NCBI RefSeq assembly: GCF_000195915.1
Contig: NC_002578.1
Span: 1-64,000, forward strand
DNA length: 64,000 nucleotides
Source of the DNA: Thermoplasma acidophilum DSM 1728
Lineage (GTDB): Archaea > Thermoplasmatota > Thermoplasmata > Thermoplasmatales > Thermoplasmataceae
Reading direction: 5' to 3'
The notes under the pieces were generated by a model. It ran no database searches. It saw nothing but the letters and a program-made list of their open reading frames with translations, and was not told where the DNA came from. Position 1 is the first letter of the stretch. Every line of letters starts with the position of its first letter. The position numbers were made by a program, and so were the translations under genes. Below are positions 46,709 to 57,808 of the stretch, in pieces.

Positions 46709-48139
46709 ATGGCACAAGGACTGCTCCAGCAGCTTGATAATGCAAAGGTTGGAAAGTTCCATCTGAGGGCATGGGTCATATCTGGAATGGGCTTTTTCAC
46801 GGATGCATATGATCTTTTCATAATAGGCACAGTAGTATCACTGCTACCGCTTGCTGGCTGGAACTCCCTAACAACAGCGGATATTTCGCTGATATCTTCA
46901 GTCGCCCTTCTTGCATCGGTCATAGGGGCATTTACCTTTGGCAGGTTGCTGGATCTGCTCGGAAGGAGCAGAGTTTACGGTTTCGAACTCATGCTTCTCA
47001 TAATAGGTGCTGTTGGCAGTGCATTTCTTGTTCCTGTCAACGGTGTCCTGTATCTGCTCATTTGGAGGTTCATACTTGGTCTCGGCATAGGCGGAGATTA
47101 CGCAGGCAGCTCCACCATAATGGCTGAGTTTTCAAATGCAAAGAACAGGGGCCAGCTCATCGGCATGGTCTTCTCCATGCAGGGCTTCGGCCTCGTCTTC
47201 GGGCCGGTGATAGCGCTTGTGATGCTTAGATACATACCCAGCATAGACCTTGTATGGAGGCTGTTGCTGTTTCTGGGTGCAATACCTGCCGCGATCGTTC
47301 TCTATGGAAGGAGGACGATAGGTGAGACGCCGAGGTATTCAATAAATGTGTCAGGAGACATCTCTTCAGCAAAAAAAGCGATCCAGGAGATATCCGGAAA
47401 ATCCACAGTGCAGGCAAATCCGGATGAGCTGATTGGTGAGCACATAAGCTGGAAGAAGATGTTCACGGACAGGTACTTCCTTATGACGCTCATAGGCACG
47501 GCCGGCGCATGGTTTGCCCTTGACTGGGCATTTTATGGCAACTCGATAATGAGCCACCAGATGCTATCTGCCATAGTTCCTGCGTCTCTCGGAGGGGTGG
47601 CGAAGGTAAAGATGACCACTTTCTATGCCCTCATAATATTTGCCGTATCCGCCCTTCCTGGATACTGGATTGCGACGTTTACTGTGGACAGAATAGGAAG
47701 AAAGCCCCTTCAGATACTCGGGTTCTTCATGATGGCGTTATCCTACATCATACTGGGCGTATTCAGATTCATATCTGCGCCTTCTTACATAATCTGGTTC
47801 ATGATCATATACGGCCTTAGCTACTTCTTCACGGAATTCGGGCCAAACGTTACCACTTTCATATACGGGCCAGAAATGTTCCCGACGTCTCTGAGGGGCA
47901 TGGGCTCAGGTCTGTCATCTGCAGGTGGCAAACTGGGAGCGTTCATAGGGACTGCACTTAACGTTGTGATATACGCGATCTTCGGTGAAAGTGTGTTGTT
48001 CATCATTCTCGCATTCATATCCATTGCCGGCGCACTTCTGACCATGTTCTTCCTCCCGGAGACGTCCGGCAGGAGTCTTGAGGATATCTCCGGCGAGAGA
48101 AACTACAAAAGGGCACTGAGCAGTGGATCCAAGAAGTGA
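46709..48139 (+). CDS. MFS permease, phosphate:H+ symporter (PHS)-like
   Basis: 476-residue major facilitator protein with 12 predicted helices. The first helix region SGMGFFTDAYDLFIIGTV is the PHS-family mark (yeast Pho84 type). The loop FGRLLDLLGRSRVYGFELM and the GGDYAGSSTIMAEF segment fit as well, and the second half holds DRIGRKPLQILGF. Substrate is likely phosphate or a related anion, but sugar and aromatic-acid transporters share this layout. GGAAGGA (46696-46702) is its ribosome binding site. Confidence 0.87.
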   Translation: MAQGLLQQLDNAKVGKFHLRAWVISGMGFFTDAYDLFIIGTVVSLLPLAGWNSLTTADISLISSVALLASVIGAFTFGRLLDLLGRSRVYGFELMLLIIGAVGSAFLVPVNGVLYLLIWRFILGLGIGGDYAGSSTIMAEFSNAKNRGQLIGMVFSMQGFGLVFGPVIALVMLRYIPSIDLVWRLLLFLGAIPAAIVLYGRRTIGETPRYSINVSGDISSAKKAIQEISGKSTVQANPDELIGEHISWKKMFTDRYFLMTLIGTAGAWFALDWAFYGNSIMSHQMLSAIVPASLGGVAKVKMTTFYALIIFAVSALPGYWIATFTVDRIGRKPLQILGFFMMALSYIILGVFRFISAPSYIIWFMIIYGLSYFFTEFGPNVTTFIYGPEMFPTSLRGMGSGLSSAGGKLGAFIGTALNVVIYAIFGESVLFIILAFISIAGALLTMFFLPETSGRSLEDISGERNYKRALSSGSKK

Positions 48140-48714
48140 ATCAGCAGTCTTCAAAAGGTATTCTATCTCTTCTATATTTTATATTTGATCAAAAGCACTT
48201 GGTTTATGGTTGCATTTCATCTTTAACTGAATCAGTTACGAAGGCGGTACCGCGTGCGCTTAATGATCGAAGATACATAGATATGCCGACATCTAATAAT
48301 GGTATCTGTAATACAGAAGTGCCTCTTGAGATCATAGTAAATAACATTTCGATAGTGCCGCATATAAATGGGGAAGGATGGGAATCGTTAATATCGTATG
48401 TTTTTCAAACATGAATCATTTTTATAGGGAATGTTTGAGGATGGAAGCAGCGGTGAGATTGAGATATTTAGGAAATACACTGGATTCCAAAATAGAGTTT
48501 CATTTATCATTCTGCTTCGTATACTTGTAAACGCGTTTGCTAAAATAACTCCTTCTGAATTCTATGGTATATGCGTGTACGGACAGAAATCAATTTCTAA
48601 ATCAGAAGATAATGCCTTGGCTGGAAAATAATTAACAATGGGTAAATAATGTTTCCCCCACGTAAAAAGCCTAGTTTAGATCACGTTGATCGAACGTCTC
48701 TGCTGATTTTCTTG
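48140..48714. other. 575-base region with only weak ORFs
   Basis: Two short plus-strand frames (48136-48414, 92 residues; 48431-48631, 66 residues) show no recognised domain, an ordinary-looking ribosome site is lacking, and base composition is more AT-rich than the neighbours. The second (MFEDGSSGEIEIFRKYTGF ...) reads more like a protein than the first. They could be fragments of a decayed gene or foreign remnant. I see no RNA gene or repeat. Confidence 0.35.
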
Positions 48715-49239
48715 CTATTTAGCACTTGGGCTTTCAGTATTTCCGAATCCAACCATGTTATTGAATTTCTTCTTGTTAAGCGAATATATTATTATACCTG
48801 CATGTGAGAGGACTATAAACATCGCCACTGAGGCGTATTGAATTTGGCTTGAATAGTAGTACGCACTTAACGATAGGCTGTACCCCTCAATAGCGAGCGA
48901 AAGGAAAGTCCCTGTGATGATAGTAACTACAGCGATGCCAAGAAGTACAAGGCCAAATTTCCTGTTCATGGTGTATCCTGCATAATCAGGCATATATTTC
49001 TCTGCTTGAAAATTAGAAGGACCTGAGAGCGCATTTCCACCTGTTAGTGTCCTGTAAATAAGAATAAGTGAAATTATAGACCATGTGAGAAAGATGAAAT
49101 AAATGAACCACATGGCAATGCTGTAATTTCTGTTTGTGTTGTCCGCATAGGCCGAATAGAGAAAAATCAGCATAAGCCAACCGACAATTATGCCTATTAT
49201 GCGAGAGACACTAATATGCCCGGGTGAAGATAAGTTCAT
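48715..49239 (-). CDS. Small polytopic membrane protein, unknown
   Basis: 174 residues from the preferred start with about four helices (IIGIIVGWLMLIFLY, SIAMWFIYFIFLTWSIISL, FGLVLLGIAVVTIITG, YASVAMFIVLSHAGIIIYSL). No family recognised. The frame is open upstream to 49413, but ATG 49239 is chosen because TTTATATT lies about 24 bases before it on the minus strand, and the upstream 58 residues lack membrane character. Codon use seems poorer than in neighbours, which with the weak DNA downstream suggests an accessory region. Confidence 0.55.
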   Translation of the reverse strand: MNLSSPGHISVSRIIGIIVGWLMLIFLYSAYADNTNRNYSIAMWFIYFIFLTWSIISLILIYRTLTGGNALSGPSNFQAEKYMPDYAGYTMNRKFGLVLLGIAVVTIITGTFLSLAIEGYSLSLSAYYYSSQIQYASVAMFIVLSHAGIIIYSLNKKKFNNMVGFGNTESPSAK

Positions 49240-49625
49240 AAATAAAAATATAACTTCTGAATATAAACTTTTTTTACTTAATGCATTAAGAATACCATTT
49301 GGATGAGTTTTAATGCTCAGATAACAATCGTTTGATTTTACAGGATTCGCCAATATTTCATTTATCCATGCGATAGTATCGAATGCCGCGTTGGGATTAG
49401 GACTGAGAGGCATCTTCGCTCCCTGAAATACCGAATTATTTGCTATACTGGAAGATAAACTGTTTGTACAAATTCATCAGTATGGATACTAGATTCTGCA
49501 GTCATCCCCGTTCCCAGTGTTATCTCTATGATTAAAGAAGTGTTTTGTTCTGACCATACGCCACAAGAAATTCCGACGAAAACATTATTAATCAAGTTTA
49601 AATATGCCCCACATCCTGTGATAAT

Positions 49626-50078
49626 ATGGTTAGTGTCAAATACGTTCCAAGTGATCTGTTGATCAATTACGTCTCCGAGAAGCTCAAGAGCGAGAAGAAG
49701 ATAGCTGAGCCTGACTGGTCAAAATACGTTAAGACCGGCATAAGCCGTGAGAAATCTCCGGTGAACAGGGACTGGATTTATGTACGCGCTGCGGCAATGC
49801 TCAGAAAGCTCTACATAAACGGTTACCTCGGTATATCCAGGATGAGCAGCGAATACGGCGGAAAGGTTGACAGGGGATCAAAAAGATACCATGCTGCCCA
49901 GGGAAGCAGGTCTATTATAAGGTATCTGTTCCACGAGCTGGAAAAGGCAGGATACGTGCAGAAGACACCGAAGGGAAGATCTCTTTCACCTCAGGGAATG
50001 TCTCTGCTTGACAACGCTAGCAAGGATATAATAAAGCAGCTTGCAGAAAAGGACCCTGCGTTCCAGAAATTCATCTGA
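49626..50078 (+). CDS. rps19e: Ribosomal protein S19e
   Basis: 150-residue small-subunit protein. Family segments: PSDLLINYVSEKLK, PDWSKYVKTGISREKSP, WIYVRAAAMLRKLYINGYLG, YGGKVDRGSKRYHAAQGSRS and the C-terminal GYVQKTPKGRSLSPQG. Length matches archaeal S19e. It opens the translation cluster running to eIF6. 177 bases separate it from the next gene. Confidence 0.96.
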   Translation: MVSVKYVPSDLLINYVSEKLKSEKKIAEPDWSKYVKTGISREKSPVNRDWIYVRAAAMLRKLYINGYLGISRMSSEYGGKVDRGSKRYHAAQGSRSIIRYLFHELEKAGYVQKTPKGRSLSPQGMSLLDNASKDIIKQLAEKDPAFQKFI

Positions 50079-50255
50079 TAACGTATCTGCATCAGGATAT
50101 GCAGGTTCGATCGGTCTTGCGTGGGAATAAAAATCCTTATAAATTAAGTTGAAATCGGTAATATACTGGATCTGATTGCTTGATGGATGTACCCCAGCAG
50201 GGTGTGTCCATAATCCCGCTGATGATACATGGCATCTCATCCGAAAGTGATGCAT

Positions 50256-50603
50256 ATGGATGATGACGAGGAACTTGAAAGAATAAGAAGGCAGCAGCTT
50301 GAAAGCATGCAAAGGCAGGCCATGCAGGAGCAGATGCGTGAGGAGCAGGAGAAGCAGAGAGAGGCAGAGAGGGCCAGGCGTCAGCAGATACTGAGGCAGA
50401 TACTGGATCCGTCCGCAAGAGAGCGCCTCAACAATGTCAGGCTTGTCAGGCCAGATCTTGCCGATAACGTCGAAAACCAGCTGATTCAGCTTGCCAGCAT
50501 GGGAAGGATAAACCGCATGCTTTCAGAAAGGGATATAATTGATATATTAAGTAAGCTTACCGAGAATAAAAGAGAACCAAAGATAGAGAGGAGAAGCAAA
50601 TGA
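50256..50603 (+). CDS. PDCD5/TFAR19 family DNA-binding protein
   Basis: 115 residues. A charged N-terminal helix ([20 protein letters not shown]) is followed by the compact helical domain [21 protein letters not shown] and [10 protein letters not shown], typical of archaeal PDCD5. The molecular role is unclear; it binds DNA in vitro in some archaea. ATGs at 50229, 50250 and 50256 are in frame; 50256 gives the family N terminus. The stop overlaps L39e by four bases. Confidence 0.93.
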   Translation: MDDDEELERIRRQQLESMQRQAMQEQMREEQEKQREAERARRQQILRQILDPSARERLNNVRLVRPDLADNVENQLIQLASMGRINRMLSERDIIDILSKLTENKREPKIERRSK

Positions 50604-50755
50604 GCCGGAACAAGGAGCTTGGTAGAAAGATACGCTTGATGAAGAAGATAAAGCAGAACAGAAGGGTGCCTGGCTGGGTTATGATGAGGACAGCCAGGAA
50701 GGTGACGCAGAACCCACTCAGGAGAAACTGGAGACGCGGAAGTCTGAAGATATGA
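50600..50755 (+). CDS. rpl39e: Ribosomal protein L39e
   Basis: 51-residue very basic protein ([20 protein letters not shown] ... [14 protein letters not shown], ending [10 protein letters not shown]). It lines the polypeptide exit tunnel. The ATG overlaps the PDCD5 stop (ATGA) and L31e starts 10 bases after its stop. It is too short for ordinary length-filtered gene finding. Confidence 0.96.
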   Translation: MSRNKELGRKIRLMKKIKQNRRVPGWVMMRTARKVTQNPLRRNWRRGSLKI

Positions 50756-50765
50756 GGTGAAGCTG

Positions 50766-51035
50766 ATGGCAGATGAAACAGTGGCTCAGGAAGTCATAAT
50801 AAATGTACCGCTCAGAGATGCAAAGGCATCCTCAAGAAAGAGGAGAGCTGACACTGCCGTATCGATCCTGAGGAATTTTGTTTCAAAGAAGATGAAAATA
50901 GATAAGGGCAAGATATGGATCGATCCAAAAGTAAGTGAAAAGATATGGGAGCGTGGAAGGGAACATATTCCATCGAAAATGTCCGTGAAGGTAATAAAAT
51001 TAGAAGAAGGGACAACGGAAATCATAATGCCGTGA
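50766..51035 (+). CDS. rpl31e: Ribosomal protein L31e
   Basis: 89 residues: [37 protein letters not shown] and [16 protein letters not shown] match archaeal L31e. ATG 50766 is preferred to the in-frame GTG at 50757, because GAGGTGA sits just upstream at the right distance. Confidence 0.96.
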   Translation: MADETVAQEVIINVPLRDAKASSRKRRADTAVSILRNFVSKKMKIDKGKIWIDPKVSEKIWERGREHIPSKMSVKVIKLEEGTTEIIMP

Positions 51036-51081
51036 TTCCGGCTCAACTTTTTTCAATCTGCTCATCAACCGGTGATGTATT

Positions 51082-51732
51082 GTGATAAGGAAAACGTCAG
51101 TTCTCAGAAGTAACTTTATCGGCATTTACGCGAAGGCCTGGGATGACGTTGCCTTCATCACCATGATGGCCGATGAAAAGACGGTTGCCGATTTTCAGGA
51201 AGTACTGCAGGTTGATGTCAGGAGGATAAGCATAGACAATTCCAGCCTCATAGGAACAATGATGGTCATGAACTCTAATGGCCTCATAGTTCCCTACGGT
51301 TCGGAGATAACCGGCCTTGGCGATCTGGACGGAAGAAACGTTCTTCAGCTGAAGGACAAGATCAATGCCATAGGCAATGACATAATAGCAAACGATCACG
51401 GCGCCATAATACACAAGAACTTCAGCAACAGATCGCGCAAGGAGATAGAGGACACGCTCGGCGTGGAGACCATAAGAACCACCATAGGAAACATACTGAC
51501 CGTAGGCTCAGCTGGTATACTGACATCAAAGGGAATGCTGGTAAATCCGGAAACCGATGACGATGAGCTCGAATTTCTGAGAGACTTCTTCAAGGTTTCG
51601 GTAAAGTCCGGAACAGCCAACTTTGGAAGCATCTATGTTGGAGCATCCATAGTGGCAAATTCAAAGGGCGTTCTTGTTGGCAAGGACACCACGCCAATCG
51701 AGATGGACAGGATAGATGACGTCCTGTCCTGA
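51082..51732 (+). CDS. eif6: Translation initiation factor 6 (aIF6), GTG start
   Basis: 216-residue anti-association factor that binds the large ribosomal subunit at L23/L24 and blocks joining. Built of five repeats; visible are [31 protein letters not shown] and [15 protein letters not shown]. The start codon is GTG (51082), with GGTGAT 6 bases upstream. Linked with L31e as in other archaea. Confidence 0.95.
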   Translation: MIRKTSVLRSNFIGIYAKAWDDVAFITMMADEKTVADFQEVLQVDVRRISIDNSSLIGTMMVMNSNGLIVPYGSEITGLGDLDGRNVLQLKDKINAIGNDIIANDHGAIIHKNFSNRSRKEIEDTLGVETIRTTIGNILTVGSAGILTSKGMLVNPETDDDELEFLRDFFKVSVKSGTANFGSIYVGASIVANSKGVLVGKDTTPIEMDRIDDVLS

Positions 51733-51757
51733 TCGGTGAAAGAAGCCATAAAAACTT

Positions 51758-52273
51758 CTATTTTCTGAAGCCTTTAACCTGTGAAATCCTTATTATCGGG
51801 TGAAGATCTATGCCATTCTCCTTGAGGAGATCCGATCCGCCCTCCTCCCTGTCAACAACGCAGTAAGCGCGTTTCACCACCGCCCCATTCTCTCTGAGCG
51901 TATTTACCGCCTTCAGAACAGAGTTGCCAGTCGTTACCACATCCTCTATCACATCGATCTCCTCTCCTTTTTCGAACTTCCCCACAAGAAGGCTCATAGT
52001 TCCATGGGATCTCTCCTTTCTCACTATTATGTACGGTATGGACATCTGCAGTGCGGTTGCCACAATGAGTGGCACAGCGCCCAGCTCCATGCCGGCTATC
52101 TTGCTGGATCTTATCATTCCTGAGAATTCCGAGGCTATTTTTCTCAAAACAGAAGGATCTGTTGCAGCTTCCTTGATGTCCACATAGTATGTGGATCTCT
52201 TGCCGGATGTGAGAACAAAATCACCGAACTTTATTGCTCCAACTCTAAGAAGATCCTCTTCCAGACCACCCAT
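51758..52273 (-). CDS. pyrE: Orotate phosphoribosyltransferase
   Basis: 171 residues catalysing orotate + PRPP to OMP. The PRPP motif VIEDVVTTGNSVLKAV is exact; FGDFVLTSGKRSTYYVDIKEA and IIVRKERSHG (with the catalytic Lys) also match. Length is normal for archaea. Convergent with eif6 (25-base gap). Confidence 0.95.
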   Translation of the reverse strand: MGGLEEDLLRVGAIKFGDFVLTSGKRSTYYVDIKEAATDPSVLRKIASEFSGMIRSSKIAGMELGAVPLIVATALQMSIPYIIVRKERSHGTMSLLVGKFEKGEEIDVIEDVVTTGNSVLKAVNTLRENGAVVKRAYCVVDREEGGSDLLKENGIDLHPIIRISQVKGFRK

Positions 52274-52359
52274 CTGTATCCTCAGGCGATCTGTTGGACA
52301 GAAAAAAAGGTTTCCATCCGCTTCTAAGTGGAACTATGAGGATTGCTAATATTCATTAA

Positions 52360-54246
<1,887 letters not shown>

Positions 54247-54289
54247 ACCCTGCGTGGAAAACGTTTTATGCCTGTTTTGATTTGTAAAA

Positions 54290-54754
54290 ATGGTTTATAT
54301 GGCTATAAATGCTGTGGCCGGCTCCATCAGGGAGTTCTCGCCTAAGGACATAGATCAGGTATACAGGATAGCTCAGGAATCTCTGACAGAGTTCTACACG
54401 CAGTCCCTGATCATGGATCTGCACAGGGAATGGCCGGAGTCATTTATGGTGTACACCATAACGGATACCGTAGTCGGCTTCATAGTCGGATCCAAATATT
54501 CAAGGACGGAAGCAAGAATACTCCTCTTCGCCGTGGACGAAAGATTCAGAAAGATGGGGGTCGGATCTGCGCTCATGGATCGCTTCCTGCAGCTTTGCAG
54601 GGAGGAGAACATGCTGAGTGTGCGCCTGGAGGTACGGACAGACAACGACGAGGCAATAAGGTTTTACAAGAAATACGGTTTCGTCATAACTGCACTCCTT
54701 CCAGGATATTACAGCGATTCTTCAAACGCCTACACTATGTGGCGCATAGTTTAG
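54290..54754 (+). CDS. GNAT N-acetyltransferase (RimI/Ard1-like)
   Basis: 154 residues; the acetyl-CoA site is FRKMGVGSALMDRFLQ (Q/RxxGxG/A pattern), followed by SVRLEVRTDNDEAIRFYKKYGF and VITALLPGYYSD, a pattern of protein alpha-amino acetyltransferases such as RimI/Ard1. It probably acetylates protein N termini. Starts 43 bases after xpd; ATG 54302 (residue 5) is an alternative. Confidence 0.88.
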   Translation: MVYMAINAVAGSIREFSPKDIDQVYRIAQESLTEFYTQSLIMDLHREWPESFMVYTITDTVVGFIVGSKYSRTEARILLFAVDERFRKMGVGSALMDRFLQLCREENMLSVRLEVRTDNDEAIRFYKKYGFVITALLPGYYSDSSNAYTMWRIV

Positions 54755-54761
54755 CAAAATG

Positions 54762-54781
54762 GCGTCATAGTCCTATGACGC
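54762..54781. terminator. 9-bp palindrome after the acetyltransferase gene
   Basis: GCGTCATAG-TC-CTATGACGC is a perfect 9-base inverted repeat beginning 8 bases after the TAG of the acetyltransferase gene. It may be a protein-binding dyad or a terminator hairpin; there is no following T-run. Confidence 0.4.
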
Positions 54782-54909
54782 GCGCATTGCATTATGAGAA
54801 CAGCGAATATGTTCACAGATTCAAAGGAGATTCTATCTTCCAGAAGATCATCGGATATGCGGTGGCGGTTAATTTCATCGTGGGATTGAGGCGCAATTCA
54901 GCTGGATAA
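54775..54909 (+). pseudogene. Short ORF, possible transposase C-terminal remnant
   Basis: 44 residues, MTRALHYENSEYVHRFKGDS then IFQKIIGYAVAVNFIVGLRR. The order of basic turn, then a long hydrophobic helix and basic end recalls C termini of DDE transposases, but the match is weak. It lies between a palindrome and the mat gene; no start signal is seen. Confidence 0.25.
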
Positions 54910-54975
54910 GGTCGGCATTTATATCAAAGACCATGATCATTAAAAAATGTTCCACCATTAAGGTGGAATCAGGCA

Positions 54976-56178
54976 TCAGAATACCGGGATCTTGCCCTCT
55001 ACAAACTCCATTGTCAGGTCGGATATGTGGGCAAGGCGGTCGTCAACAAGGTTTCTGATGTTGTTCTTGTGCTTGGAGTGGTCGACGTTTCCCTCATATA
55101 TAACCTGCACGCTCGCCACATGCGGATCGTCGATGGGCCTTCCGATCTGCGATACTATTCTAACAAGAACCTCCGCTATGTCGTTTCCTTCCTCCTTGAC
55201 GATGTCATTCGCTATTTTGTTTGAAAGCACATTGTACAGCTTACCCACATGCGTTACGGGGTTCTTTCCTGCAGCGGCCTCCATGCTCATGGCCCTGTAT
55301 GGAGTTATCAGGCCGTTAACCCTGTTGCCCCTGCCAACTGAACCGTCGTCGCCGTTCTCCATGGACATGCCAGTGACGGTCAGATAGCCCACAGCCTTTC
55401 CATCCTCCTTTATGTCAGCGGTGTTGATGTAGACCTTTACCTCCTTATCCGTGTACTCCACAGCGTTGTCAAGAACTAGCTGCTTCAGCTCATCCTTAAT
55501 GTTGAAGTACTCGTCGGCATCGTGTATGTACTTATCCACCATTGCGGCTGCGACGGTCAGGTTGATGGTGTCCTTCTGCCTGAAACCCATGACCTTTATG
55601 TCGTATCCAACCATGGGCATCTTCTTCTTGAGCTCTCCGTTCAGGTACTTCTCGGTGTTCAGAACCATTGTTTCTGTCTCTGAGAGCGGCGCGAAGCCAA
55701 CTCCGAATGACGTGTCATTTGCTTCGAGTTTCTTTGTATCGTAAACTTCAACGAGATCAACCGATCCCTGGCCTATCCTTGAATCGATCATCACGTCTGC
55801 ATCAACATCAAGATGCCTGAAGTGTTCCCTGAGATAGTCCCTTGCAGCCTTTATGGTTATTGACTTGAACGGTACGCGGTCGTTTCCAACCTTCGTCGTT
55901 GCCCTTCCACTGAGAAGTATGTATGTTGGCTCAAGGACAAGACCGCCTCCGTATTTCGGCGCAGACTGCCCTCCGACAACCTCGACCTGGTCTGTATTGT
56001 GGTGGAGAATCCTGCCGTAATGCTCGATGTAGTATTTTGACAGGGATCTGCTGACTGCCTCTGCAATTCCATCTGCGACACTGTCTGGATGTCCGATACC
56101 CTTTCTCTCTACTATTTCCACTTCCTTCTTTGGAGTCGGTATCTGGTGCAGCTCTTCGACTGAGATGTTTCTCTCCAT
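54976..56178 (-). CDS. mat: S-adenosylmethionine synthetase, archaeal type
   Basis: 400-residue enzyme making AdoMet from methionine and ATP. The start region IVERKGIGHPDSVADGIAEA and HHNTDQVEVVGGQSAP are archaeal MAT marks; GVGFAPLSETETMVL and VTGMSMENGDDGSVGRGNRV follow. The archaeal family (COG1812) is only distantly related to bacterial MetK. Promoter is likely in the AT-rich gap before purH. Confidence 0.96.
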   Translation of the reverse strand: MERNISVEELHQIPTPKKEVEIVERKGIGHPDSVADGIAEAVSRSLSKYYIEHYGRILHHNTDQVEVVGGQSAPKYGGGLVLEPTYILLSGRATTKVGNDRVPFKSITIKAARDYLREHFRHLDVDADVMIDSRIGQGSVDLVEVYDTKKLEANDTSFGVGFAPLSETETMVLNTEKYLNGELKKKMPMVGYDIKVMGFRQKDTINLTVAAAMVDKYIHDADEYFNIKDELKQLVLDNAVEYTDKEVKVYINTADIKEDGKAVGYLTVTGMSMENGDDGSVGRGNRVNGLITPYRAMSMEAAAGKNPVTHVGKLYNVLSNKIANDIVKEEGNDIAEVLVRIVSQIGRPIDDPHVASVQVIYEGNVDHSKHKNNIRNLVDDRLAHISDLTMEFVEGKIPVF

Positions 56179-56282
56179 AATTTACCTCTGGGTAGTCCAT
56201 ATTTATGGTTTATTAAATGTTTTGTAAGCAAATTCCAAATATTACGGCATCGGAAAATAATATTACTGGGGGTAATTAGAAC

Positions 56283-56293
56283 AATATTTATGC
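56283..56293 (+). promoter_or_regulatory. TATA-like box for purH
   Basis: AATATTTATGC is centred about 26 bases before ATG 56313, predicting a leaderless mRNA that starts at or beside the start codon. Confidence 0.5.
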
Positions 56294-56312
56294 TTTCCGT
56301 TTAATAACACCC

Positions 56313-57788
56313 ATGAACTTCCTCATAAGTGTTTATGACAAGACTGGCCTCGCTGAATTTCTGAAAAAGGTCAGGGGACATATCGATGTAGTTTACGCCA
56401 CATCCGGCACCTACAGATCGCTCAAGGATCTTGGCCTGAATCTGCATGAGACCTCCGAGATAACCGGCTTCGATGATCTGCTCGGAGGGAGGGTAAAAAC
56501 GCTGCATCCGGTGCTTTACGCAGGCCTTCTGTACAGGGATAGAAATGAAGGCAACCAGGTGAAATTCGATGTCGTAATATCCAATCTGTATCCGTTCAGC
56601 GTTGACATGAAGACCGAGGACGAGATGATCGAGAACATTGACATTGGGGGCGTCTCCCTGACAAGGGCTGCTGCGAAGAACTACCGCAACATACTGGTCC
56701 TGACCTCCCCGGAGGACTATGCCACCGCTGCTGATGTCATAAACTCAGGAAATATACCGGAAGACTACAGAAAGAGGATGGCCATGAAGGCCTTCATAAG
56801 GATGGCCGAGTACGATGCCAGAATAAACGAAGGCCTGTCAAGGATATCCGGACTGGCCAGTGATTCGTACGTGGCCATAGGCTACAACGGGGAAAAGCTG
56901 AGGTACGGTGAAAATCCAGATCAGGCGGGATACCTCTTCACGAGCGATCCTTCTGTGGGCGTGGCTGCATCAGAAAAGCTCAATGGCAAGGAACTGTCGT
57001 ACAACAACATCCTCGATGCGGACTCCGCTTTTGAGACGGCGCTCGAGTTCGATGATCCGGCCGTCATAGTCATGAAGCACAACACACCATCAGGCGTGGC
57101 CCAGGATAACGATATCGTGGCCGCTTTCAGAAAAGCATGGGATGCAGACCCGGAGAGTGCCTACGGTTCTGTCATAGCTGTAAACAGGAAGGTAACCGAG
57201 GATCTTGCCGCTGCCATGAAACCCTACTTCATAGAGGTTTTGCTCGCTCCGGATTATGATGAAAAGGCTCTGGATCTGCTCCGGAAGAAGAAGAACCTCA
57301 GGGTGCTGAAGGTCAGGTGGCAGAGGGACGATCGCCTGCGCATAAGATCCGTATCTGGTGGCTTCCTTGCGCAGACGCCAATGCGTGCATCCATCGATGC
57401 ATCTTCCCTCAGGCTTGTTACCGAAAAAGGTGCGGATGAAAAGACCGTCCAGGATCTCCTATTTGCCTGGAAAGTCGTGGCAAGATCGAGGAGCAATTCC
57501 ATAGTCTTTGCAAAGGATCTAGTAACCACAGGTATAGGTGCAGGGCAGACCTCAAGGGTTGAGGCCGCAAGAATAGCAGCACAGCGTGCAGGAGATAGAT
57601 CCAGAGGATCTGTAATGGCGTCAGATGCCTTCTTCCCGTTTCCTGACAGCATCGATGTAGCGGCATCAGCTGGCATAAAGGCCATAATCCAGCCAGGGGG
57701 ATCAATAAGGGATGATGAGGTAATAAAGCGCTGCAACGAACTCGGCATTCCTATGTATTTCACTGGAAAAAGGGTCTTTCTGCACTAA
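56313..57788 (+). CDS. purH: Bifunctional AICAR transformylase/IMP cyclohydrolase
   Basis: 491 residues catalysing the last two steps of IMP synthesis. The N-terminal MGS-like cyclohydrolase part has SVYDKTGL, ATSGTYRSL, GRVKTLHPVLYAGLL. The transformylase part has LRYGENPDQ, the Lys-His pair in VMKHNTPSG and SDAFFPFPDSIDVAASAG. Length is slightly below the bacterial 510-530. Many archaea use PurP/PurO instead, so the bacterial-type PurH marks this lineage. Convergent with the enoyl-CoA hydratase gene. Confidence 0.96.
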   Translation: MNFLISVYDKTGLAEFLKKVRGHIDVVYATSGTYRSLKDLGLNLHETSEITGFDDLLGGRVKTLHPVLYAGLLYRDRNEGNQVKFDVVISNLYPFSVDMKTEDEMIENIDIGGVSLTRAAAKNYRNILVLTSPEDYATAADVINSGNIPEDYRKRMAMKAFIRMAEYDARINEGLSRISGLASDSYVAIGYNGEKLRYGENPDQAGYLFTSDPSVGVAASEKLNGKELSYNNILDADSAFETALEFDDPAVIVMKHNTPSGVAQDNDIVAAFRKAWDADPESAYGSVIAVNRKVTEDLAAAMKPYFIEVLLAPDYDEKALDLLRKKKNLRVLKVRWQRDDRLRIRSVSGGFLAQTPMRASIDASSLRLVTEKGADEKTVQDLLFAWKVVARSRSNSIVFAKDLVTTGIGAGQTSRVEAARIAAQRAGDRSRGSVMASDAFFPFPDSIDVAASAGIKAIIQPGGSIRDDEVIKRCNELGIPMYFTGKRVFLH

Positions 57789-57808
57789 AAAATGTGACGA
57801 TCCGAAAT

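Noticed and set aside
46660-46710. TPP-riboswitch-like CTGATCTGAGGAAGG
   Set aside because: The conserved CUGAGA element and helix P1 partner are missing.
49240-49413. N-terminal 58 residues of the small membrane protein frame
   Set aside because: Not membrane-like; the TATA box about 24 bases before 49239 points to the internal ATG.
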